Positions 23,288-32,709 of a stretch of DNA of 64,000 bases are shown piece after piece. A program made the position numbers and the translations under genes. A model generated the notes under the pieces. That model saw only the letters and a list, made by a program, of their open reading frames with translations. It ran no database searches and had not been told where the DNA came from. Position 1 is the first letter of the stretch. Every line of letters starts with the position of its first letter. This DNA comes from Macrostomum hystrix (Eukaryota; Platyhelminthes; Macrostomidae): positions 7,579,501 through 7,643,500 of the forward strand of contig CATNEN010000002.1 in the NCBI GenBank assembly GCA_950097015.1, read 5' to 3'.

Positions 23288-25650
23288 GCAATGACTGACC
23301 TAAATCAATCGTGACCCAAATCAGTTCTGACCCAAAACAATCCTGACTCAAATCAATCAGGACCCAAATCAATCAGGACCCAAATCAATCAGGACCCAAA
23401 CAATCAGGACCCAAATCAATCAGGACCCAAATCAATCAGGACCCAAATCAATCATAGCCCAAATCAATCAGGACCCAAATCAATCAGGACCCAAATCAAT
23501 CAGGACCCAAACAATCAGGACCCAAATCAATCAGGACCCAAATCAATCAGGACCCAAATCAATCATGAGGCAGGACCCAAATCAATCAGGACCCAAATCA
23601 ATCAGGACCCAAATCAATCAGGACCCAAATCAATCATGAGGCAGGACCCAAATAAATCAGGACCCAAATCAATCAGGACCCAAATCAATCAGGACCCAAA
23701 TCAATCATGAGGCAGGACCCAAATAAATCAGGACCCAAATAAATCAGGACCCAAATCAATCAGGACCCAAATCAATCAGGACCCAAATCAATCAGGACCC
23801 AAATCAATCAGGACCCAAAACAATCAGGACCCTAATCAATCATGAGGCAGGACCCAAATCAATCATGGCCCAAATCAATCAGGACCCAAATCAATCATAG
23901 CCCAAATCAATCAGGACCCAAATCAATCAGGACCCAAATCAACCAGGACCCAAACAATCAGGACCCAAATCAATCAGGACCCAAATCAATCAGGACCCAA
24001 ATCAATCATGAGGCAGGACCCAAATCAATCAGGACCCAAATCAATCAGGACCCAAATCAATCAGGACCCAAATCAATCATGAGGCAGGACCCAAATAAAT
24101 CAGGACCCAAATCAATCAGGACCCAAATCAATCAGGACCCAAATCAATCATGAGGCAGGACCCAAATAAATCAGGACCCAAATAAATCAGGACCCAAATC
24201 AATCAGGACCCAAATCAATCAGGACCCAAATCAATCATGAGGCAGGACCCAAATAAATCAGGACCCAAATAAATCAGGACCCAAATCAATCAGGACCCAA
24301 ATCAATCAGGACCCAAATCAATCAGGACCCAAATCAATCAGGACCCAAATCAATCAGGACCCAAATCAATCAGGACCCAAAACAATCAGGACCCAAATCA
24401 ATCAGGACCCAAATCAATCAGGACCCAAAACAATCAGGACCCAAAACAATCAGGACCCAAAACAATCAGGACCCAAATAAATCAGGACCCAAATCAATCA
24501 GGACCCAAATCAATCAGGACCCAAATCAATCAGGACCCAAAACAATCAGGACCCAAATCAATCATAAGGCAGGACCCAAATCAATCAGGACCCAAATCAA
24601 TCAGGACCCAAATCAATCAGGACCCAAATCAATCAGGACCCAAATCAATCATGGCCCAAACCAATCAGGACCCAAATCAATCAGGACCCAAATCAATCAG
24701 GACCCAAAACAATCAGGACCCAAAACAATCAGGACCCAAAACAATCAGGACCCAAAACAATCAGGACCCAAATCAATCAGGACACAAATCAATCATGAGG
24801 CAGGACCCAAACCAATCATGAGGAGGACCCAAATCAATCATGAGGCAGGACCCAAATCAATCATGAGGAGGACCCAAATCAATCAGGACCCAAATCAATC
24901 AGGACCCAAAACAATCAGGACCCAAAACAATCAGGACCCAAAACAATCAGGACCCAAGTCAATCAGGACCCAAATCAATCATGAGGCAGGACCCAAACCA
25001 ATCATGAGGAGGACCCAAATCAATCATGAGGCAGGACCCAAATCAATCATGAGGAGGACCCAAATCAATCAGGACCCACATCAATCATGACCCAAATCAA
25101 TCAGGACCCAAAACAATCAGGACCCAAAACAATCATGACCCAAATCAATCAGGACCCACATCAATCAGGACCCAAATCAATCAGGACCCACATCAATCAT
25201 GACCCAAATCAATCAGGACCCAAATCAATCAGGACCCAAATCAATCATGACCCAAATCAATCAGGACCCAAAACAATCAGGACCCAAAACAATCAGGACC
25301 CAAAACAATCAGGACCCAAAACAATCAGGACCCAAAACAATCAGGACCCAAATCAATCAGGACCCAAATCAATCATGAGGCAGGACCCAAACCAATCATG
25401 AGGAGGACCCAAATCAATCATGAGGCAGGACCCAAATCAATCATGAGGAGGACCCAAATCAATCAGGACCCACATCAATCATGACCCAAATCAATCAGGA
25501 CCCAAATCAATCAGGACCCAAATCAATCAGGACCCAAATCAATCATGACCCAAATCAATCAGGACCCAAATCAATCAGGACCCAAAAGCAAAGCAAAAAG
25601 GAAGCAAAAATTTTAGATTGTTTCTCACGTGTCCTTTGACTTTTGATTAA

Positions 25651-26257
25651 CAGTAGAACTACCAAGGGGGGGGGGGAATTCCCCCCCTGACAATTTTTTT
25701 GCTGCACCCGAACGGAACAATGCAAGCACACGAAACTCAAGAACACGGGCCAACTTTTTGTTGCGCATCTTCTGAAACAAGAAACAAGTCGCCAGCTCTT
25801 CAGACCGTCGAGATATTCAATGTTTCTGGCCGAAGGTCCGATTTTTTCCATTAGAGCTAGTGTATTTCATACACCCCTATACACGAATTTGCACTGCGCC
25901 TCAGTGCGGCCTTTCCAGACCTTCAAACTTTATCAGCATGTCAACCGAATGCGCCTGCATCATCTCCGACTTCGGCGGTCACCGACCTTTATCTAGATCT
26001 ATCTCTCTTATCTATCTAGACCTTCAAGAGCTACAACAGGAGGAACTAGGCCACTATGGACACCCTGACGCGAATTTCTCCAATTTCACTGTTCAAGCCT
26101 AACTATTAGGCGCAGCTCAACCACAGGACACCCTCGACTAGTCTGTCAACCAATCAGTCACCCCCAAAGCATTCAGGCGCTGGCAAAAACATTTTCAGGG
26201 GGGGGAATCCCCCCTTGGTATAAAAACGGGCGGCAAAATGGCTTGGTAGTCCTACTG
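25651..26257. mobile_element. piggyBac-like MITE flanked by TTAA
   Basis: A 607-bp element between TTAA at 25647-25650 and 26258-26261. Terminal inverted repeats are about 16 bp (CAGTAGAACTACCAAG on the left; CAGTAGGACTACCAAG as the complement of the right). Just inside each end lies a run of G followed by AATTC or ATTC and a run of C, which can fold on itself. No transposase gene is visible, so it would be mobilised in trans. The TTAA target and TIR layout fit the piggyBac superfamily. Confidence 0.75.
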
Positions 26258-26268
26258 TTAACTTCTTC

Positions 26269-26817
26269 ATGGCTGACTTCTGCGCTGGCGTGTCGACTGC
26301 TGATTCTTCGGAACCTGAAGTTTCTGAGTCTGTCTCGTCGCTGGATGCTGACACTGTGGGTGCTGATACACTGGATGCTGACATAGCTGCTGATACACTG
26401 GATGCTGACATAACTGCTGATACATGGGGTGCTCACGCAAGTGGTGCTGACGCGAATGGTGCTGACGCAAGTGGTGCTGACGCAAGTGGTGCTGACGCAA
26501 GTGGTGCTGACGCATGTGGTGCTGACGCAAGTGGTGCTGACGCAAGTGGTGCTGACGCAAGTGGTGCTGACGCGAATGGTGCTGACGCAAGTGGTGCTGA
26601 CGCAAGTGGTGCTGACGCAAGTGGTGCTGACGCAAGTGGTGCTGACGCGAATGGTGCTGACGCAAGTGGTGCTGACGCGAATGGTGCTGACGCAAGTGGT
26701 GCTGACGCAAGTGGTGCTGACGCAAGTGGTGCTGACGCAAGTGGTGCTGACGCAAGTGGTGCTGACGCAAGTGGTGCTGACGCAAGTGGTGCTGACGCAA
26801 GTGGTGCTGGTAAATAA
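26269..26817. repeat. 15-bp minisatellite with open frames on both strands
   Basis: About 25 units of GGTGCTGACGCAAGT (some GCGAAT) at about 26430-26812, preceded by diverged GCTGAC/GCTGATACACTGGAT units from about 26340. Because 15 is a multiple of three, long frames stay open on both strands. The plus frame from ATG 26269 would give a (GADAS)n protein of 182 residues. The minus frame gives His/Arg/Gln or Ala/Pro/Ser repeats that run out of the broken gag region. No frame is supported as a gene. Confidence 0.85.
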
Positions 26818-26874
26818 CGAGAGGGTGCAGAAGCGTTCCGCGCATTACGCCATTTAGATTGGGAATAATATATT

Positions 26875-28661
26875 TTAGTTTTGACAACTGGGTGTTGTCC
26901 ATTCAGGCAGGCCTGGTTTTCGAACAAGGTTTTTCTTGAGGGGCGTGGCCTCTGCTTCCGTCCCTCGAATCTCAGTTTCCCTGCTGATTGAATTGTATGG
27001 CTTGGATGGCAATCGATTCTGACCGTATTGGGGCCTGGTGGAAGAATACCTTCCTTGGTAGTTCTGCTGAGGCCTCTGACCATTAGGTTGCCTGTGGTCT
27101 ATACCGATTTGGTTGGTAGGGCTGCTGAAAGTGCGCTTGTTGCTGCATAAGCGGCTGGGGCGGCTGATACTGCCTTTGACTTCCTGCACTCCTTTTCTCT
27201 TCAATCAGATTCTGAATTAGTTGCTTCTTGCTCTCTCTTGTCTCAGATGGGATCCTAGTAGTTCCTTTTAGAAACTGTTCTACAACTTCCTCCTCTCTTT
27301 GCTCTGCATTCATTTTAGGGAATGCCCTTGTTGCATCGGCAAACATGTCTATTGGCTCATTACGTCCCTGCATCCTTCCGCGAAATTCCTCATTCCGCAT
27401 TCGGATGCGCTTCCTATTCTTCCGAATCGTTCTATTAGTCTCTCCCTAAACTCTTCATAGGTTAGATCGTCGGGTAAATTGAGTCGTTGGACTGCAGCGA
27501 AAGCTGTTGCTAGGTCAAGGTTGGCTAAGAGCTCGCTCTTTCTGTGCTCGTCCTGATTTAAGCCTTCAGTATAAGACTTAGAAATCTGAAAGGAATTCAA
27601 GAGAGCTCTAGGATAAAACTAGGCTAAAAATAGCAACAGCAGAGAGGGCAAGCAACTGAAAGCAGAAAGATTAGACTAAGATTCGCCCCGAGACCACTTA
27701 ATCATTTCAGCGCAAACCCGGTTCGGCATGACAGCAGCGGTGCCGACGTGGAGCTGCCTGAACCACCTGCAGCTGTGCGGACGTGGAGCTGCGGGACTCG
27801 ACCCAGCCCGGCCTGTCCCGACCCGCAGCTGCCTGCATCGACCCAGCTCAGCCTGAAACGGGAGCCGCCCGGACCCGATCGGGAACAAGATCTGGAGGAG
27901 CCCGGGACCGCACAAGAAGACTGGATCGATGAAGGGGAAGGTGATAACGAACAGTAGGAAAGAGGTCTCGGTAGAAGCGGGAACAAGTTCTAACTCAACT
28001 AAGGCGTTTTCAGGACTTTTGCCCACCCTTCATAGAAAAGGGGTTGGTGCGCCGACCAACCAACTAGTCTAATGATAATGACTGTTCTAGACGAGAGGCT
28101 GCGACCTCAACCAGCATAAATCTTCTTGTGAATGTTGCTACGGTATTGCCTTCCCCTCGGATCGAGGGGTTTTAAAGACATTATATAAGTCGGCGCGGAG
28201 CGCGGAAAAATGCGCCGCCGCGAGTCAGTTAGAGAATCAGCTTGAGCTCCGTTAAGCTAAACTTATTAGAAAACTCATTGTCTTCGCGTTCTTTCTTGAG
28301 CAGAATCTGAGATAACGATCCCGAGAGATCGTTACCGCCAGCCGGTATACTGAGTGTCGATAATCTTTAGTAGTTATAGCCTTCAAGACATCAAGACACC
28401 AGATTAGAAAGACATAAAACTTGAAGCGCTATATTCAGTATCGCACCTTTGGTCAAATGCAGTTAGCCAGATTCCAATGTCTGGGCTTGGGGTATACTTT
28501 TGGATCTTAATGTGCCTCATTGGTCCTAGTTCAAGTCGGTTTCTTAACTCTTCAGCTAACAATCCGATAGCGTCATTTATCCCTGCCATTACGGTCGGTC
28601 TGCTTGTGTGTTTGACTGGAATCCCACCGCTGCCACAAGTTGTCGTAGAGCCTTTCTTCAA
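26875..28661 (-). pseudogene. Broken gag gene of an older LTR retrotransposon
   Basis: Minus-strand pieces match the intact Gag at 35598-36698. 28661-28442 encodes a relative of the N-terminus (LLAEELRNRLELGP, IWLTAFDQRC). 27564-27400 matches ELLANLDLATAFAAVQRLNLP. 27400-27083 and 27204-26875 carry frame-shifted remains, including a Gln/Pro/Tyr-rich tail. A Leu-type primer-binding-like sequence (GTGGCAGCGG) sits just upstream near 28627-28638. The reading frame is interrupted by an 861-bp insertion and by frameshifts. It is a distinct, older family member, not a copy of the intact element. Confidence 0.85.
27573..28433. mobile_element. 861-bp insertion inside the broken gag, 8-bp target duplication
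   Basis: The inserted DNA is bordered by TTCAGTAT at 27565-27572 and 28434-28441. Removing it with one repeat copy restores the gag frame across the site (DTE then GLNQ), so the borders are well supported. No terminal inverted repeats were seen. The plus strand holds the end of a Pro/Glu-rich ORF (stop near 27955) and, further on, a TATA-like ATTATATAAG near 28180 followed by GC-rich sequence, reminiscent of an LTR. Its class is unresolved. Confidence 0.7.
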
Positions 28662-29185
28662 ATTGCTATTCTGCTGTTTGCTTCCGATTGTTTAAGGTTT
28701 CTTCACTATTCGAATTTCACTAGTGGACACCCAATAAGGTTATGTTAAACAATGGATTTGCTATTCATATATTAATGGCTTCCAAATGTCTAATCTTATG
28801 ACAATAGTCCAGTCTTCCTAAAGACAGACTCCTTTGCTAAATGTAATGTCTAGGTAGCGATTTTGCGTGTGTCCGAGCGGCAAGACACTTTAATAATAAA
28901 ATTGTCGTAGCACACTGGTTTATTTATAGTTTTCAACAATACGTACTGATTTGAGTTTTCAGTCCTAGTCGGGCTACCAATGGGCTAGAGTTGCCCAATC
29001 AATCACACAATTTGAATAACTCCTTTGCTTTAATTCTAATACAGCTTGCCTTTGTCTCAATAGGGTGTGACGATTCTAGTCTCATGGCTAAACTAATAAG
29101 TTAAGGCTGACAAGGGCTGGGTGTAGCGGTAGCACTTTTAACGTCAATAGATTCAGATGACGAACAGTAGATAGATAGAGATATA
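28645..29185 (-). mobile_element. Probable LTR remnant of the older retrotransposon
   Basis: It lies directly upstream of the broken gag and its primer-binding-like site. Its edge TTGTCGTAGAGC resembles the edge of the intact LTR (TTGTTGTAGTGC). On the minus strand it has a TATA-like CTATAAATAAA near 28920-28932. The far end is unclear because a Tc1-like element begins at 29186. Confidence 0.45.
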
Positions 29186-29796
29186 TACTCAGCAACAGCT
29201 AAACCCCCCCAACTCACGCTGTCAGACGGGCACAAAAGTTAAGCAATGTCTTTAATTCTAGTCTCAGTGATCGTATGTAGGAACCACGAGCATGCAAAAG
29301 TGCCGTGACTCGTCGTGGCATCCTGATCACCAGCCGGTTGATGAACTCTTGGGGCAGCTGCTGCCAGGCATTCAGTACCGCCAGTCGCAACTGTTCAGCA
29401 TTCTGTGGGGCATCCTGCTGAACTCTTCGCTTTACAAAGTCCCAGACATGCTCGATGGGGTTCATGTCTGGAGACTTTGACGGCCAGTTCAATGTGCGAA
29501 TGCCGAGCTGCTCCTTCAGCAGCTGCACGTGTGCTGCTCGATGTGGCGCAGCGTTGTCGTCTTGAAGCATGCAGTTCTGCGGGCCGCCAAAGGTTGTCGT
29601 AGCGCAATGGTTTACCATTGCGCAATGCAGCCACCAGTGGGTTGAGTTGCGCCACCCCCTCTCCAAATCCCCCATGCCGCACTTTGCGCTCGCGTCTGGC
29701 GGCGGCAGCATTCACACATTTCTGAGTCACCGATGGCATACAAAACTTTTGGGCCGTGTGACAGCGTGAGTTGGGGGGTTTAGCTGTTGCTGAGTA
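29186..29796 (-). mobile_element. Internally deleted Tc1/mariner element
   Basis: A 611-bp element bordered by TA on both sides, with terminal inverted repeats of about 40 bp starting TACTCAGCAACAGCTAAACC. The ends differ by one C in a C-run and a few inner bases. It contains only the C-terminal part of a transposase, so it is a non-autonomous derivative. Confidence 0.85.
29214..29711 (-). pseudogene. Tc1-like transposase, C-terminal fragment
   Basis: The frame contains MLQDDNAAPH and, 34 residues after the Asp of DNA, the Glu of NPIEHVWD: the D34E spacing of Tc1-like DDE transposases. The N-terminal DNA-binding helix-turn-helix region and the first catalytic Asp are missing. The frame starts close to the element's own inverted repeat, so the loss is internal to the element. 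Confidence 0.85.
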
Positions 29797-29799
29797 TAT

Positions 29800-30616
29800 T
29801 AGTTTAGGCTGGCCAATTGTTATTATGGGTGATGACTCAACAAAATAGGTTAGTCTTGGCTGGTGGCTTTGCACTATAAGCTACTTGTATTATGCTCTTC
29901 TAATTTCTCCTATACACTGTGGCAGGCAACAATTGATAAAATAGATCCTGAAATCAGGTGTGGCGAGGCGGCAATGATATCAAGGCACTAGGCCGGTAGG
30001 CGATGCGGACGATGAGGATGATGATGATATGGCGATGCAACGTGTGGTAGTAGTGGCGCGGCGCGGCGTGGTCCAGAGCCAACGAAACACTAACCTCCAG
30101 CGCAGATAAAGAGCGGGCTTGGGTGGGCGCAAGCGAGAAGCTTAATTTTGGCCATGCATAAAAAATGCAGAGCCCTCTCATTGGCTGGCACGGAAAAACA
30201 CCTTGACTTTACAGCAAGGCTCATAATTATTGATTAAATTGTACACAGGTGTCCGGTCGCGTTACGCAAATTAAGATGAATTCGTACTTGTTTAATATAA
30301 CGTTTACTTATAGTACCGCGTAAAGAAAAGATAAAAATAAATGGCTTAAATTAAACAAATGTGACGAAAACAATGGCGAACGTGTAGCGGTAGCAATTAT
30401 TTGGTAGCTTCTTAGTTGTAGCTTGCACGGTTATATTTGTTCTTCAGTTGACGTATTTACTTATTTCTTTCGAAGCGTACAAATGCACTTTATGAGCTCG
30501 ACCACTCAAGAACTTTGGGGATTATAAGGCAGTGCGAGATGGACGGTTACTATAAAGTCTGTAACTTAACCTACTCTACAAATTATAAGTCAATGGCTTG
30601 ATTAGCCGAGACTTTA
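29800..30616. other. Spacer between Tc1 remnant and LTR element
   Basis: Non-repetitive, AT-rich apart from a GC patch near 30050-30130. No gene seen. Confidence 0.5.
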
Positions 30617-30620
30617 GATT

Positions 30621-31209
30621 TGTTGTAGTGCTTCTTTTACAATTGCACTTTTCTAGTAATTCAAACTCTCCTCATACTGTAAGTAATTGGCCTAAACTTC
30701 TGACTTATTGCCTGTCAATCATTTTAGAGTGACATATACATTATACCACACCCCTGCTCGGGTGGACTTATGCAAACTACAGATAGTTTGGGTAGCGTGG
30801 CTCTTTGTCACGATATTTCTGGCCTCCTGCCAGTTATATTCTAGATATTAAATCTAGTTAGATCTGGAGACAATGCTCTCAGGTGATTCAGACAAGTTTT
30901 GTCAGGTAATTCAGGCTCTCTGGCCAGTCTGTACTCGGGCTTCCCCGGATCGGTTTCAACGGCTTCCACTTACTTTAGAAATAAGTAAGGCTTGTAAGAT
31001 TGCTCACGAGGAGAATTGAACTGTTTCTAATAATGGGCACGAAACGGTTACTGTCTTTATCACTTCCCGCCTCTATTTATAGCAATATTCCTAATACACT
31101 CAGCATACACACGGTATATTTCTTTTCATCTTAACAAATCGCATAAGTCGAATATTATAAGCATACGCGTAGCATATTTTTAGCACGAATTCAAATATAG
31201 CCTGTTATA
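30621..31209 (-). repeat. 3' LTR of the retrotransposon
   Basis: 589 bp, matching 36778-37366 base for base as far as I could compare. On the minus strand it has a TATA-like CTATAAATAG (plus-strand CTATTTATAG near 31072-31082). Confidence 0.93.
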
Positions 31210-31210
31210 A

Positions 31211-31222
31211 CTGCCTCCTCTT
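31211..31222 (-). other. Polypurine tract
   Basis: The minus strand reads AAGAGGAGGCAG directly before the 3' LTR, the expected site for plus-strand priming. Confidence 0.75.
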
Positions 31223-31481
31223 AATAATAATACTGAATAATTAAGTGAAGTATTATTAGCAAAAGTCCGTAGCAAAAGATGTTAGCAAAATAAAGAGTTA
31301 ACATTCGTAGATACCAAGTATAGTGAAGATAAGTAAAAATACACAAAGTTTCATAAAACATACACAAAGAAAGCAAAATACGTAGCAAAAGTTTCAGAAA
31401 GATGTTAGCTAAGGATTAACACTTTGCAGATACACAAAATAAATGTCCATAAAGAATTGATAAAACACTTAGTCAATCCCT

Positions 31482-32360
31482 CTAGAACTCAAATTGCGGT
31501 GGTGGTTCCTCGTAATGTATCCAGCCTAGCTGGATAAGGATCCAGCGTACCTCGATGTTTAGTAGGGTCCTGAAGGCCTGCCTGTCGCCTGCATTTAGAG
31601 CTCGCCGTATCCTGTCAGCGACCGTCTCCATGGCCGTAATGGCCCCGGCCGTGTCCGTCGCACTGCGTAGGGAGCGAATCGACGGCCATATGTGCGCCCT
31701 CTGCGGCAGTGCTTGGTCATGGCGCAGGAACACAATTTTTAGCAGATATTGCGTTAGCTTGTGCTGCGCTTTGGCCACTCGCTCTTCGCGGGTCCCGATT
31801 CTGGGTGGTGGAATCCTTGACGCAGCCGGCCGATCGGCCCGGGCGTGTGCTGCTGCAGACCGCGGTGGCCAATTATCCTCCGGCGTAGATGACTTCTGAG
31901 GCCGTGGAGCCAGCGGCTGCCGTGGCGGTGGTCTGTACACTGTTGATTGCGGCTTTGGTTGTTGCACCACCTTTGTCTTCTGTGATGGTCTATGCGCAGG
32001 TGGCTGCTGCAATAGCACTGTAGGTCTACGAATCTCGGCTGTAGATATTGGCAGCCTAGAGACTCGGCTTTGCGGCGATCCTCGTGGCCGATTCTCTGGT
32101 TCCAGCCGCGGGCTTGAGGTTCTCATCCGCTTGACAGCCGTGCCCTTATAGGCAGGTGGTTTCGGCCGCGTGGCCTGCCGCAGCGGAGCGGCCAATTCGT
32201 TGCGTGGCGTGGTGTCAACCACATTGCATTCGCCTATTGGCGGCTCAGTTTCGCTGCCTGCTGGCAGGACTTCCACACTCACTCCTGTGAATTCATTTTG
32301 AACTTCATTACAGTCAATGAGTTCTTGTAAGAAATCACTCAGTGAGGTATTTTCGGCCAT
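31482..32360 (-). CDS. Extra ORF (ORF3) of the LTR element, unknown function
   Basis: An intact 292-residue ORF from the ATG at 32360, between pol and the 3' LTR. The N-terminus is acidic and the middle is very Pro/Arg/Ser/Gln-rich. The C-terminal 100 residues look folded and helical (KLTQYLLKIVFLRHDQALPQ, then NAGDRQAFRTLLNIEVRWIL). It has no signal peptide, transmembrane helix or furin-type site, so it is not an envelope protein. It has no integrase motifs. It may be expressed from a spliced or subgenomic RNA. Function unknown. Confidence 0.75.
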   Translation of the reverse strand: MAENTSLSDFLQELIDCNEVQNEFTGVSVEVLPAGSETEPPIGECNVVDTTPRNELAAPLRQATRPKPPAYKGTAVKRMRTSSPRLEPENRPRGSPQSRVSRLPISTAEIRRPTVLLQQPPAHRPSQKTKVVQQPKPQSTVYRPPPRQPLAPRPQKSSTPEDNWPPRSAAAHARADRPAASRIPPPRIGTREERVAKAQHKLTQYLLKIVFLRHDQALPQRAHIWPSIRSLRSATDTAGAITAMETVADRIRRALNAGDRQAFRTLLNIEVRWILIQLGWIHYEEPPPQFEF

Positions 32361-32709
32361 TATGGCGAGTTGGCTGTATGTCTTAGCACTTAGCTAGCGC
32401 AACCCTTGTTCCGAGGTGGCCCTTTATATAGTCACAAAATGGGCGAGTGCCTGACCAATAGGATGCCGAGATTTTGTTTACAATGAGGATATCGAGGTGT
32501 ATACAAAATATACCAAATAATATGCGGAGAGTATTTAAAATATTTTCGTGACGCAGTCTTAATCGTAGGAATTACACAACAATACAAATTTGATACACGC
32601 AGGATATATTAGCGATATAGGTATCGCCAGATTACACAATAATACACGGAGAATATGTGAGCAATATCATCACCCATTGGCTTACTGGCCTGGGGTGGTG
32701 GGCGTTCGC

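Larger units (their letters stand above)
22110..25590. repeat. 16-bp satellite array, block 2
   Basis: The same 16-bp family as block 1, with more AAACAATCAGG and ATGAGGCAGG/ATGAGGAGG variants. A short diverged edge (CAGTCCTGACCCAACTCAAT) lies at 22110-22140 and the main array at about 23290-25590, with a LINE fragment between them. The same edge variant at both blocks suggests a shared origin. Confidence 0.93.

Noticed and set aside
10485-25401. Many plus-strand ORFs of QDPNQSGPKSIRTQIN type
   Set aside because: They arise because the 16-bp satellite unit has no forward stop and its period is not a multiple of three; all forward frames give the same 16-residue cycle.
26154-26411. Minus-strand Ser/Glu/Asp ORF as a piggyBac transposase start
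   Set aside because: It reads through the MITE inverted repeat and TTAA target, so it is a chance fusion of flank and element.
31482-32360. Envelope gene of the LTR element
   Set aside because: No signal peptide, transmembrane helix or cleavage site; Pro/Arg-rich and soluble-looking.
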